Notes under the pieces: generated by a model
The model's database searches: none
Seen by the model: only the letters and a program-made list of their open reading frames with translations
Told to the model about the DNA's origin: nothing
Part shown: positions 25,411-33,493 of the stretch, piece after piece
Numbering within the stretch: position 1 is the stretch's first letter
How the letters are laid out: each line of letters begins with the position of its first letter
Position numbers and translations under genes: made by a program
From: AWTP1-18 sp036504515
GTDB lineage: Bacteria; Pseudomonadota; Gammaproteobacteria; Burkholderiales; Rhodocyclaceae
Length of the DNA: 64,000 nucleotides
NCBI GenBank assembly: GCA_036504515.1
Contig: DASXVA010000009.1
Span: 1 to 64,000 of the forward strand
Reading direction: 5' to 3'

Positions 25411-25756
25411 TTCATTCTCCAATGTCGATTTGATGATCGTGGAGAAGGCATCGATGGACACTCATCGCTGATCGGCGCGACGGCTCTCCATCCGTAAAAC
25501 GGAATGAGGCCGGCCGATATGAACAAGGTCTTTCGAAATCTCCCACTGCCATCAAGAGTTGCCGTCTTATGGGTCAGTTTTCGGCAATCCGATTGCGCGA
25601 ATAACTTCGCGCACCTACCGAGGCGGGGAGTGGGCCTGCGGTCACACAGGATGCCGTTATCAAGCGATGGCATCTTGCGTTTGCTTCCGTCCCGGAACTT
25701 AGCAAAGTAGCCCGGGCAGGGCAATTAACCAATCAAATTAGTCGGGTTAATGTTGA
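25411..25756 (-). promoter_or_regulatory. 346-bp leader of the tsdA-like gene, hairpin-rich
   Basis: No credible gene. The transcript-sense strand has several stems: GATGCC / GGCATC (25650-25674), GCGCGA with hexaloop AGTTAT and TCGCGC (25595-25612), and TTGCCG / CGGCAA (25559-25587 region). The upstream gene encodes an ANTAR protein, a class that binds paired hexaloop hairpins to prevent termination, so leader control of tsdA is plausible. The canonical A1/G4 hexaloop pair was not convincingly found. Confidence 0.4.
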
Positions 25757-26359
25757 TCAAGAGTGGCAAGACAATGAGCCTTGCGTGATGATCCGTTGTG
25801 CAAGATCGTTCAACTTGACGCGCTCGCGTCTGCCTTGGTTACGTAGGTGTTCAAAGGCGCCTTCTTGACTCATGCCGAGATCGCGCATGACGATTCCAAC
25901 CGCCGTGGCAATCAAGCGGTTACTTTCAAGGGCTGAGTCGAACTGATCTTGCCTGGCTTGTCGCTGAGTATCTTCTTGGCTACGGGCCAGAGTCGTCCTG
26001 ACTGTCGGCACGATAGCGGCAACCGACAATGGCTTCAGCAGGTATCCATAAGCGCCGGCCGCCACCGCCTGTTTGACATAGTTTTCGTCGCTGAATGCCG
26101 AGAAGAACAGAAAAGGAACAGTCGTTTCAGTCTTGAGTTTCTCCGCGAGCGCGATCCCGTCCATGCCTGGCATACGGATGTCCAGCAGTGCCAGATCCGG
26201 TTTGGCGGATTTGCAAAGCTCAAGCGCTGTCAGCCCATCCCGTGCCTGCAATACATCGAAGCCAGCCTCGGTCAAACCTTCGACCAAGGTAAACAGGATG
26301 AGTGGATCATCATCTGCGACAAGTAAACAAGGTTTCTGTGGAATGGCCATGGATTTCAT
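25757..26359 (-). CDS. Response regulator with ANTAR RNA-binding output
   Basis: 200 residues. Receiver domain at 10-125 with acidic pocket (VADDDPLIL), phospho-acceptor in LALLDIRMPGMDG, Ser in FFSAFSDENY and Lys in YGYLLKPLS. A coiled linker leads to an ANTAR domain (SNRLIATAVGIVMRDLGMSQEGAFEHLRNQ). ANTAR proteins act on nascent RNA as antiterminators. The start codon overlaps the stop of the kinase gene (ATGA), so the two form a coupled two-component pair, followed by the tsdA-like gene. Confidence 0.93.
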   Translation of the reverse strand: MKSMAIPQKPCLLVADDDPLILFTLVEGLTEAGFDVLQARDGLTALELCKSAKPDLALLDIRMPGMDGIALAEKLKTETTVPFLFFSAFSDENYVKQAVAAGAYGYLLKPLSVAAIVPTVRTTLARSQEDTQRQARQDQFDSALESNRLIATAVGIVMRDLGMSQEGAFEHLRNQGRRERVKLNDLAQRIITQGSLSCHS

Positions 26360-28383
26360 AGTGCAATTATCGGCTTGGTCATAATTAATAGGGAAACAGC
26401 TTCGCCTGCGGCATTCGCGCGGATTGCCAAATTGGCTCCCTGTAAAGGCAGGAGTGCTTTCATCAGGCGGAAGCCTGCGCCAGACTGCCGGTCCTGCGCA
26501 AGATTGAATTCTTGCAAAGTGCCGACAAGCTCGTTGATGACTTCGACTCTCACTTGAGTACAGGCTTCATCACTGGCAACAGAAACGCGAACTATCGAGT
26601 CGTCGGGAGAATGCTTGCAGGCATTCGTTATCAGTTCGTTCAAGATGAGCGATAAGGCCACTGCCTCAGTCGGAATGATCGTGGTTTTCCCTTTCAGTGC
26701 TAATGCATCCGCAACTTTGAAATCAATTGTTCGAGCGGTCTGTTCACTGTGACGAGTACAGATTTGATCAAGCAACTCTATCAAGGAAATATGTTCTTCG
26801 GCCATCGTGGTTTGCAGACCATGAACCACGGATAAGGTGTGTAACTGGTCCATGGCTCGTTGCAGTCGCGGCGCAAAGTCGGGGAATGACCCCAGCTCTT
26901 TTTGTAAAAGACCGCCAACACTTTGCAGATTGTTCTTGATGCGATGATGTACTTCGCGCACGAGGGCATCACGCTGGGCAATTGCCCACGCGATGCGCTC
27001 TTCGGCAGCGAGTTTTTGATGGGTGATGTCGGTAACCAGCTCGAAAAAGCCTGCGATCTCATGGTCCTGATAGTCGGGCACCAAGTTCACCAAGTAACAA
27101 CCTATCTGTCCCGATGGCAGTGTGTATGGCTGTTCGTATTCTTGGGGAAAGCCGCTCAAAGCACCTTCGATATGTTCCTTGTTGCGAGCATAGTATTCCT
27201 GCCCCTTGGCTTCCCGTAGCGTCTTGCCAAGCACTTGATCCTCAACCAAACCAAATGAACTGGCAGCGTGGTTATTGGCGAAACGGCACCTCTGGTCACT
27301 ATCCCAGTACAGGATCAGGGCCGGAAGGTTTTCGGTAATCTTGTGTAGAAACTCATCTTGCCGCTGGAGCTGGCCCATGACCTGCTCGGTTCTATGTTGA
27401 GCTTTCTGGAGCTTTTGGTTCGATGTCGCGAGACGGAACAGCATCAGCAAAAAGATGCCTGAGGAAATCATGACCACGATGAGCGCTGACTCGTAGCGTA
27501 GCCAGATATCCATTAACGTGACTTGTAACGGAGTATCAAAAGGCGGGACGCGCAACTCGCGCATCACTTCTTCTACTGGCGAGTAGTCTGCCGGAACCGC
27601 AAAGCCAAGAGGCCCGACACTTTTCATCAGGTGTGACCCCGGTTCGATGGCCAACAGCGCGGAGGCAACCCGTCGGGAAATATTTGCATCGACATGAGGC
27701 ATGGCGATAAAAGGCCATTCCGGGTACAGCCGCGTCGATGAGGCAAAAGGAAAGTCGGGCAGATTCACACGATGAAGAATCTTCAGCCGCCCGGCAGCTA
27801 ACTGACCTTCTGCAATCATGTGTTCGATAACGCCCGCACGGACAAAGCCCACATCGGCCTTGCCTGAAATAACAGCGCTAATAACTCTGTCGTGCGGCGT
27901 GCCAGTTACCAGTAAATGATTTTGGTCCGGCAAAGCCACTCCCGCTTGTACCAGCTCGAATGCCTGCATGTGATAGCCACCGAGTGAAGAGGCATCCGGC
28001 AGTGCAATACGTTTATCAGCCACATCCTGCAGCGAGTCGATGTCACCGCGTTCCTTCAAGGAAAATATGGTCCCGCCGAATTCGCTTAAAGGGTGCTCAT
28101 CTTCAGTTTCGATGACTGTCGCTAGCGCTCCGGACAAATTGACGCGATGACGTAACTCAACGTAGTGAGCTGGATTGGTGAAAACGAAATCCACTTCCTT
28201 GCGTGCGATAGCGACATTGAGTTCGGGATAGGACAATGCCTTCAGCGCAAATTGCTTTCCAGGGACGGCCAGACTCAGGTAATCCATCAGTGGCTGCCAG
28301 TGCGCACGGGTTTCGGCTTCCGGCCTGAAGGAAAGAAAGCCAACCGTAAGCGTTTCCGCATGGAGCAAACCAGTCCATGCCAA
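26356..28383 (-). CDS. Sensor histidine kinase with PhnD-like periplasmic domain
   Basis: At least 675 residues. Residues 12-270 resemble PhnD-type phosphonate/phosphite binding proteins (VGFLSFRPEAETRAHW, DFVFTNPAHYVEL, ISGKADVGFVRAGVIE). A transmembrane helix (ALIVVMISSGIFLLMLF), a coiled linker, a PAS domain (LILYWDSDQRCRFANN) and a HisKA_2/HATPase core (REVHHRIKNNLQSVGGLL, LNELITNACKHS) follow. The annotated TTG start at 28383 leaves no signal peptide. The frame extends upstream to 28440 (ATT) and would add one (see findings). It phosphorylates, by inference, the coupled ANTAR regulator. The ligand is unknown; sulfur or phosphorus oxyanions fit. Confidence 0.88.
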   Translation of the reverse strand: MAWTGLLHAETLTVGFLSFRPEAETRAHWQPLMDYLSLAVPGKQFALKALSYPELNVAIARKEVDFVFTNPAHYVELRHRVNLSGALATVIETEDEHPLSEFGGTIFSLKERGDIDSLQDVADKRIALPDASSLGGYHMQAFELVQAGVALPDQNHLLVTGTPHDRVISAVISGKADVGFVRAGVIEHMIAEGQLAAGRLKILHRVNLPDFPFASSTRLYPEWPFIAMPHVDANISRRVASALLAIEPGSHLMKSVGPLGFAVPADYSPVEEVMRELRVPPFDTPLQVTLMDIWLRYESALIVVMISSGIFLLMLFRLATSNQKLQKAQHRTEQVMGQLQRQDEFLHKITENLPALILYWDSDQRCRFANNHAASSFGLVEDQVLGKTLREAKGQEYYARNKEHIEGALSGFPQEYEQPYTLPSGQIGCYLVNLVPDYQDHEIAGFFELVTDITHQKLAAEERIAWAIAQRDALVREVHHRIKNNLQSVGGLLQKELGSFPDFAPRLQRAMDQLHTLSVVHGLQTTMAEEHISLIELLDQICTRHSEQTARTIDFKVADALALKGKTTIIPTEAVALSLILNELITNACKHSPDDSIVRVSVASDEACTQVRVEVINELVGTLQEFNLAQDRQSGAGFRLMKALLPLQGANLAIRANAAGEAVSLLIMTKPIIAL

Positions 28384-28440
28384 GACGATGCTCAGGCATA
28401 GCAGTCGCCATGTCTGACAGAAGGATGTTTTGCGATTAAT

Positions 28441-28794
28441 GATGAACTTTCATATCAGCAATGCTGAGTTGATTAACTTATACATAACAAATGGACAAGA
28501 CAAACCCGCTACAGGACGCTTAGCGGGTTGATTTGGGGTATTAGATTAATTTAGCAAAGACTAATTTGCCAGCATACGCCGTCTGATCGTTTCCAGGATA
28601 AGTCAGCTGTTTGAATGGCTACTATGCGAAGGCGGGACGGCTAGCTCTACGGAGCCACAAACAAAGACGGTGAAATTCGTGGGCAGTTGATGCCGAGCAA
28701 GCCGCTGGCAACCGGCAAGTAAAAATACTTGGGCGGCAGTCTTGGCAAGCTGCCACCCAAGTGTGGCACCACTCCAAATATCGACTGCGACCAT
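28441..28794. other. Non-coding gap, 354 bp, with one strong hairpin
   Basis: No gene could be supported. The segment 28441-28500 is AT-rich and probably holds the promoter of the sensor kinase operon. A perfect 9-bp stem (AACCCGCTA / TAGCGGGTT, 28503-28529) is described separately. The rest (28530-28794) follows the methyltransferase stop and has no recognisable feature. Confidence 0.5.
28503..28529 (-). terminator. Probable terminator of the TetR-methyltransferase operon
   Basis: Stem AACCCGCTA / TAGCGGGTT with a 9-base loop. Read on the minus strand it is followed by TTGTCTTGTCC, a weak T-rich tail. It lies about 265 bp after the methyltransferase stop codon. Confidence 0.5.
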
Positions 28795-29910
28795 TCATTT
28801 ATTCGGGTGCAAGACTAGGATATTCCCGAACGATTGCAATCCGACTACCTCCTCCAGCATCACGCCTGAACCATTGAATATTGCTGTCCATTCCTTCAAT
28901 GTGCGTTCACGCCCACGTGACCCCATGAACATCTGCATATCGAATGCCGCACCAGCGATATCTGCGCCAAGCTCTGGTAAGACCATTTCCAAAAGAGCAA
29001 TCCGCGCACCCGTTTGACTGCAAGCGTTTGCAACATTACGCAGAACCGTAATGCAGGTCTCGTTGTCGAAGCCATGTAGTACAGCGGATAGTAGGTATAT
29101 ATCCTTTTTGCTTTGCGCCGACGGAATTGTGGTCAAGACATTCCCGGCCTGGAAGCATAGCCTTTCAATGCCACTGCTGTTCTGTGTAGACCAGTATTGC
29201 TCAGCCTCGGCGATGACTTGGGGGCGATCGACAATGATGGCGGTCAGCTTGGGATGTCGTTTCAAAATGGCGAGCGACTTGGTACCTCGGGAACCGCCCA
29301 CATCAATGATGCGTTCAAAGCGTCCCCAGTCGAAATCGGTGGCGAAGCTATCACCGCTCAGCGCCTCGACACTATCCATCGCCTCGGAAAACAAGGAATC
29401 GAAATCGGTATGGTGGTCAAGGTAGTCGAACAAATCCTCTCCGTGAGTGAGAGAAAAAGGTGGCATCCCCTCCCTGACTCCTTGTTCCAGGTGTTCATAC
29501 CAAGGGCGGCTCATAGCATCGGAGTTGTGCATGAGGATCATTGCCCGTACGTTTTTGGGATTGTCCGTGCGCAGGAAGGCAGATACCTTGTTGTTGCGGA
29601 ATACAAAGGGTGCTTTTTCCTCGAACACGCCTATAGCCGCTAACAGGCGCAGCAAACGCCCAGTGGCGTCTGCTTTGGCAGCCACGCGAGTCGCAATCTC
29701 GTCTGCATCGAGTTCCTCGTCTCCCAGCACGGTTGCGATATTCAGTCGCGCAGCGACATAGAGTGCCCGGGATTGCCAGAAGGCAGATCCGATCTGCATC
29801 AGCCGGAATGGCGATGGCGTGAGCTTGTTGGGAATGGCTTGTAGCCATGAACCGAATTTCATGGCCTTGGAGAAGCGCCGGACGGCACCAGCGTTCAGTT
29901 GATACGACAT
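28795..29910 (-). CDS. SAM-dependent O-methyltransferase-type protein
   Basis: 371 residues from ATG 29910, preceded by AAAGGA. N-terminal winged-helix dimerisation domain (FWQSRALYVAARLNIATVLG, LRLLAAIGVFEE) and a C-terminal methyltransferase domain (RIIDVGGSRGTKSLAILKRHPKLTAIIVD, LLSAVLHGFDNETCITVLRNV), the layout of plant-type and acetylserotonin O-methyltransferases. The motif VLHGFDNE resembles the catalytic VLHDWxDE region with an altered residue. Methyl acceptor unknown. It is 14 bp downstream of a TetR regulator that probably controls it. Confidence 0.85.
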   Translation of the reverse strand: MSYQLNAGAVRRFSKAMKFGSWLQAIPNKLTPSPFRLMQIGSAFWQSRALYVAARLNIATVLGDEELDADEIATRVAAKADATGRLLRLLAAIGVFEEKAPFVFRNNKVSAFLRTDNPKNVRAMILMHNSDAMSRPWYEHLEQGVREGMPPFSLTHGEDLFDYLDHHTDFDSLFSEAMDSVEALSGDSFATDFDWGRFERIIDVGGSRGTKSLAILKRHPKLTAIIVDRPQVIAEAEQYWSTQNSSGIERLCFQAGNVLTTIPSAQSKKDIYLLSAVLHGFDNETCITVLRNVANACSQTGARIALLEMVLPELGADIAGAAFDMQMFMGSRGRERTLKEWTAIFNGSGVMLEEVVGLQSFGNILVLHPNK

Positions 29911-29924
29911 TGATCGTCCTTTCT

Positions 29925-30539
29925 CTATTTCGATGTGTCCGGTGTTAGACCTGCCGAAAACAGGTGCCCGTTGAAAGCCGCAAGTCTTTCCAAAAACATG
30001 GCGTCCATCGGGCACCCCATTTGCTCCTCGAAGATGTCTTTCAAAAGTATTGGTGTCATGGCCAGACTGACGAAAGCCATGCGCAGGATGTCAGGGTCGA
30101 TCCCCGCTTCGATTTGTCCTTGGGTTTTCAGGTCGGACACTTTACGGGCACCCCGCATACGTCCGCGTTCCAGCAACTGTTGAATGAATCGTCGGCCTGG
30201 CCCTTGGTTGAGGGCCAGCACCTTGAGAATCAGCTTGGGAAACTCGGGCCGGGCCGTCATGGTGTCGTAATACAAGCGCAGAAAATCGGTGAATCCTGTT
30301 ACCGAAGCCAGCATCGGTCCGTCGAGTACCTCTAGCATCGGATTCAGGCTCTCGCGAATCATTTCCTCGTAGAGCCCTTCCTTGTTCCCGAAGTAATAGC
30401 TGATCATCGAGGCGTTGGCACCAGCCCGTTCGGCAATCAGTCGCGTGGTTACGCGGTGGTAGTCATCAGCGAGAAAACAATCCAGTGCTGCCCTGACGAG
30501 ACGGGTTCTTACTGACTCAGAATTGTTGAGATTGCCCAT
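29925..30539 (-). CDS. TetR-family repressor
   Basis: 204 residues. Start taken at ATG 30539 (MGNLNNSESVRTRL). N-terminal HTH: RAALDCFLADDYHRVTTRLIAERAGANASMISYYFGNKEGLYEEMI, here seen as two consecutive blocks typical of TetR DNA-binding domains. The C-terminal ligand domain is not diagnostic of a subfamily. It is followed after 14 bp by the methyltransferase gene, implying an autoregulated operon. The 180-bp upstream gap should contain its operator. Confidence 0.9.
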   Translation of the reverse strand: MGNLNNSESVRTRLVRAALDCFLADDYHRVTTRLIAERAGANASMISYYFGNKEGLYEEMIRESLNPMLEVLDGPMLASVTGFTDFLRLYYDTMTARPEFPKLILKVLALNQGPGRRFIQQLLERGRMRGARKVSDLKTQGQIEAGIDPDILRMAFVSLAMTPILLKDIFEEQMGCPMDAMFLERLAAFNGHLFSAGLTPDTSK

Positions 30540-30719
30540 GAGCGGCTTCCCTGATGTCGATGAAAAACAGGTTAGCACTCAGGGTAGGGGCTGCTGTAAT
30601 CGTTTCGTCAATCAAGATTAGGGACGTGATTGAACAAGCTCTCAACGTTGGATGGCCGGGTTCAGGGAGCAACCCTGAGAACTGCCTTTAGCCAAATACA
30701 AAGTCGTGTCGTTCGATCT

Positions 30720-31571
30720 TCAGCGAACCGCATCCCGTCCAAAACACGTCAGCCGCACATCAACCGTGACCGTCAGCGTTGTCAGTGCCGCGGCTTTCGC
30801 CCGGCCTTCGGCGGTGGCGCGATAGAGGTGAGGGGTCATGGCGAGCAAGTCGGCGATTTGTTCGCTGCCCACTAGGTCCAAGGGGAAGCTGATCGTTTCG
30901 GTGGACTGGTGGCTGAAGCCTTTGGGCACTGGCATATCGGCGCTGCGTTCCGGTTTCAGGTTGGGGTAGATGATTTCCCGTAGTTCCCGCAGGTGGTCCG
31001 GGCCGGCATCGACCTGAATCAGTCGGCCGCCGGGTTTGAGTACCCGGGCGAATTCGCCGTAGACGGGAAAGCCGAACAGGCATAGCACCCGATCCAGGGT
31101 AGCTGGCAGGACGGGCAGGTTAGCGTTGCTGCCGACTACCCAGTTGGGTCGTTTGTCTTGCTTGGCAGCGGCCAGGACAGCCCATTTGGAAATATCGAGG
31201 CCGAGGATGGCAAGGGTTTGTCCGGCCTGGGGCGTGGCGGCCAACTGGCGCAGGTAGTAGCCCTCGCCGCTACCGGCATCTAAACAACTGGCTTTTGCCT
31301 TGGGCGCCAAGTCGGCGAGGACGGCCCGGCTGACGGCGGTGGCAATGGGCTGATAGCCTCCGGCATTGAGAAAGCGGCGTCGGGCGGCGACCATTTCTTT
31401 GCTGTCGCCCGGATCAAGGGACCGCTTTTTTTGCACCGGCAGCAGGTGGGTGTAGCCCTGGCTGGCGATGTCGAAGCTGTGGCCGCTGGCGCAGGTCCAA
31501 GCGCTGCCTTTGCAGTGCAGGGGCGCGCCGTCCAGGGGGCAGGCCAGGGCCTGAAAGGAGGTGATGTTCAA
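30720..31571 (-). CDS. rlmA: 23S rRNA (guanine-N1) methyltransferase RlmA-like
   Basis: 283 residues. An N-terminal zinc ribbon (CPLDGAPLHCKG, then CASGHSFDIASQGYTHLLPVQ) and the KKRSLDPGDSKEMVAARRRFLNAGGY linker are hallmarks of RlmA(I)/RrmA enzymes that methylate helix 35 of 23S rRNA. The Rossmann domain follows (CLDAGSGEGYYLRQLA, GLDISKWAV). Usual length is about 270 residues. Monocistronic, next to a repeat-rich gap. Confidence 0.88.
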   Translation of the reverse strand: MNITSFQALACPLDGAPLHCKGSAWTCASGHSFDIASQGYTHLLPVQKKRSLDPGDSKEMVAARRRFLNAGGYQPIATAVSRAVLADLAPKAKASCLDAGSGEGYYLRQLAATPQAGQTLAILGLDISKWAVLAAAKQDKRPNWVVGSNANLPVLPATLDRVLCLFGFPVYGEFARVLKPGGRLIQVDAGPDHLRELREIIYPNLKPERSADMPVPKGFSHQSTETISFPLDLVGSEQIADLLAMTPHLYRATAEGRAKAAALTTLTVTVDVRLTCFGRDAVR

Positions 31572-31810
31572 GGGTGCATCCTGAGAAACTTATGTTGATT
31601 CGGTGGGGGTTGGCGCTGCGCCAAGGTCGGTTGCCCAGGCGCTGCTACAAAACAAGTTGCGGCGGATGGTAGCGCGATTGAGTAGCAGGGCCATTGCATG
31701 AACGTTCGAACTGCCAACAGGTAGCGCCGTCCTTCCCGCGAAAGCGGACCGCTGTTCGGGATAAAACTAAGGCACCTGAAGGGCTTGCCGGGAAACGAAA
31801 CCCGAAACCC

Positions 31811-31957
31811 CTCCCGGCCTCCCCTTGTCAGGGGAGGAGCGCTTTTGCGCAGATCGTCGCTATAGGCCTCCCCCTGACAAGGGGGGCGGGGGGGTTACGG
31901 TCAAGGCAATCGCATGAAAGACAAAACCAGGTTTCCTCGCCTCGTTCTGCGGGGAGG
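31811..31957. repeat. REP-like inverted repeats
   Basis: Within a 513-bp gap (31572-32084) without supported genes. CCTCCCCTTGTCAGGGGAGG (31818-31837) and CCTCCCCCTGACAAGGGGGG (31867-31886) are each near-palindromic and are reverse complements of each other except for a few bases. A short GCGC-TTTT-GCGC hairpin lies between, and a G-rich block follows at 31950. This is the form of dispersed extragenic palindromes seen in many betaproteobacterial genomes; copy number cannot be judged from one window. Confidence 0.6.
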
Positions 31958-32084
31958 GGGAGCTTCATGGGATTGCCCTGGATTGAGTAGGTAGCACGGC
32001 TACGGGGCAGGGGATTTCTGGCCGGGGGCGGAGGGCCGCCGGTGCAAACTCGCTGTGAACGCCCGCCATCAACGCCCGGTATTT

Positions 32085-32732
32085 TCAGCCGGCCTTGACC
32101 TTGTAGTCGGGCAATGCCGTGGCTCGCCATAGATACCAGGCGGCCACGCTGCGATAGGGGCTCCAGGCCAGCCCGGTCTGGGCCAGGGCTTTGGGCTTGG
32201 GTTGTTCGGCCAGGCCTTTGATCAGGCGATAGCCTTCCCGCACGCCGAAGTCGTCCACGGGCAGCACGTCCATGCGGGCGAGGGAGAACATCAGCAGCAT
32301 TTCCACCGTCCAGCGACCAATGCCCTTGAGCTGGACCAGGCGTTCGATCAGGTCTTCGTTGTCCAGGGCTTCGGCCTCGGCGCGGGTGGGAACGAGTCCC
32401 TCCTGAGCGCCCCGGGCGATGCCCTGGATGGTTTCGATCTTCCGGGCCGAAAATCCGCAAGCGCGCAGATCATCAAAGTCCGTGGCAAGAATCTGCCTGG
32501 GCGTTGGGAAGGGGGAGTCCGGGTAAAGGGCGAGGAAGCGGCCAAGAATCGCCTGGGCCGCTTTGGTGTGGATCTGCTGGGAGGCCACGGCCCGGATCAG
32601 GGCTTCGTAGGGTTCCCGTTCTTCCTGGGGCTTGAGGCCGCAGGGGCCGACCCGGTCCAGCAGGGTTTTCCAGTCGGCGTCGATGGTGGCCAGATGGGTG
32701 CAAGCCTTGCGGTAGAAGCGGGCGGTGGTCAT
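32085..32732 (-). CDS. DNA-3-methyladenine glycosylase II (AlkA-like, HhH-GPD)
   Basis: 215 residues from ATG 32732. Helix-hairpin-helix and catalytic Asp region: LVQLKGIGRWTVEMLLMFSLARMDVLPVDDFGVREGY, seen as LKGIGRWT plus the downstream catalytic D of PVDDFG. Excises alkylated purines from DNA. The upstream substrate-pocket helices (IRAVASQQIHTKAAQAILGRF) fit the family. It lacks the N-terminal TBP-like domain of E. coli AlkA, matching the shorter bacterial type. Divergent from alkB across 107 bp, suggesting a shared alkylation-repair control region. Confidence 0.88.
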   Translation of the reverse strand: MTTARFYRKACTHLATIDADWKTLLDRVGPCGLKPQEEREPYEALIRAVASQQIHTKAAQAILGRFLALYPDSPFPTPRQILATDFDDLRACGFSARKIETIQGIARGAQEGLVPTRAEAEALDNEDLIERLVQLKGIGRWTVEMLLMFSLARMDVLPVDDFGVREGYRLIKGLAEQPKPKALAQTGLAWSPYRSVAAWYLWRATALPDYKVKAG

Positions 32733-32839
32733 GGCGGTGGTGGGTTTGGGGCGAAAATCGGAATCTATCAGTTTCACGCCCTGGGGTACTCTCGGTTTTT
32801 GTCTGAACTGCTGCGCTGCTGTGGAGGAGTTGAGTTTTG

Positions 32840-33490
32840 ATGCAGGACCTGTTTGCGGAGGAAGCTCCCGGCTTGCCGGAACGTCAAACCCTGGGGCCGG
32901 GGACGCTGGTGCTGCGCGGATTTTTCCTGGCCGACGAGGCGCCGTTGCTGGCGGCCCTGCGGCAGATCGTGGCGGCAGCGCCTTTTCGTTCCATGGTGAC
33001 TCCCGGCGGTCGGGCCATGTCCGTTGCCACCACCAGTTGCGGTGATTACGGCTGGGTGTCCGATGGCCAGGGCTACCGCTATGCCCGCCACGCCCCGGCC
33101 ACTGACCAGCCCTGGCCGGTGTTGCCGCCACTGTTTTTGCAACTGGCAAAGGCGGCTGCGGCAGAGGCCGGCTTCGCCAAATTTGTTCCCGATGCCTGTC
33201 TGATCAACCGCTATCGGCCCGGTGCCAAGATGTCTTTGCATCAGGACAAGGACGAGGCGGATTTCAGCCAGCCCATTGTTTCCTTTTCCCTCGGTTTGCC
33301 GGCGGTTTTCCAGTTCGGTGGGATGCTGCGAAGCGAGCGGGCGCAGCGGTTGCCCCTGTTCCATGGTGACGCTATGGTCTGGGGCGGTCCGGCGCGGCTG
33401 CGCTTTCACGGTGTGATGCCGGTGGCCGAGGGCAATCATCCCCGGCTGGGCCCGCAACGGATCAATCTGACCTTTCGCAAGGCCGCCTGA
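32840..33490 (+). CDS. alkB: Alkylated DNA repair dioxygenase AlkB
   Basis: 216 residues from ATG 32840 (directly after TTG 32837). 2-oxoglutarate/Fe(II) dioxygenase that reverses 1-methyladenine and 3-methylcytosine damage. Iron ligands are visible as HQDKDE (His, Asp) and the later FHGVMP His; the 2-oxoglutarate arginine is in RINLTFRKA. NRYRPGAKMSLHQD is the AlkB signature. It faces the AlkA-like gene, and its stop lies three bases from the convergent transporter gene. Confidence 0.95.
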   Translation: MQDLFAEEAPGLPERQTLGPGTLVLRGFFLADEAPLLAALRQIVAAAPFRSMVTPGGRAMSVATTSCGDYGWVSDGQGYRYARHAPATDQPWPVLPPLFLQLAKAAAAEAGFAKFVPDACLINRYRPGAKMSLHQDKDEADFSQPIVSFSLGLPAVFQFGGMLRSERAQRLPLFHGDAMVWGGPARLRFHGVMPVAEGNHPRLGPQRINLTFRKAA

Positions 33491-33493
33491 AAC

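Noticed and set aside
25411..25756. c-di-GMP riboswitch in the tsdA leader
   Set aside because: The GCAAACC and CGCAAAGCC landmarks of the class are not present in order.
31694..31990. 98-codon frame through the REP-like repeats
   Set aside because: Its sequence is made of the repeat itself and has no ribosome site.
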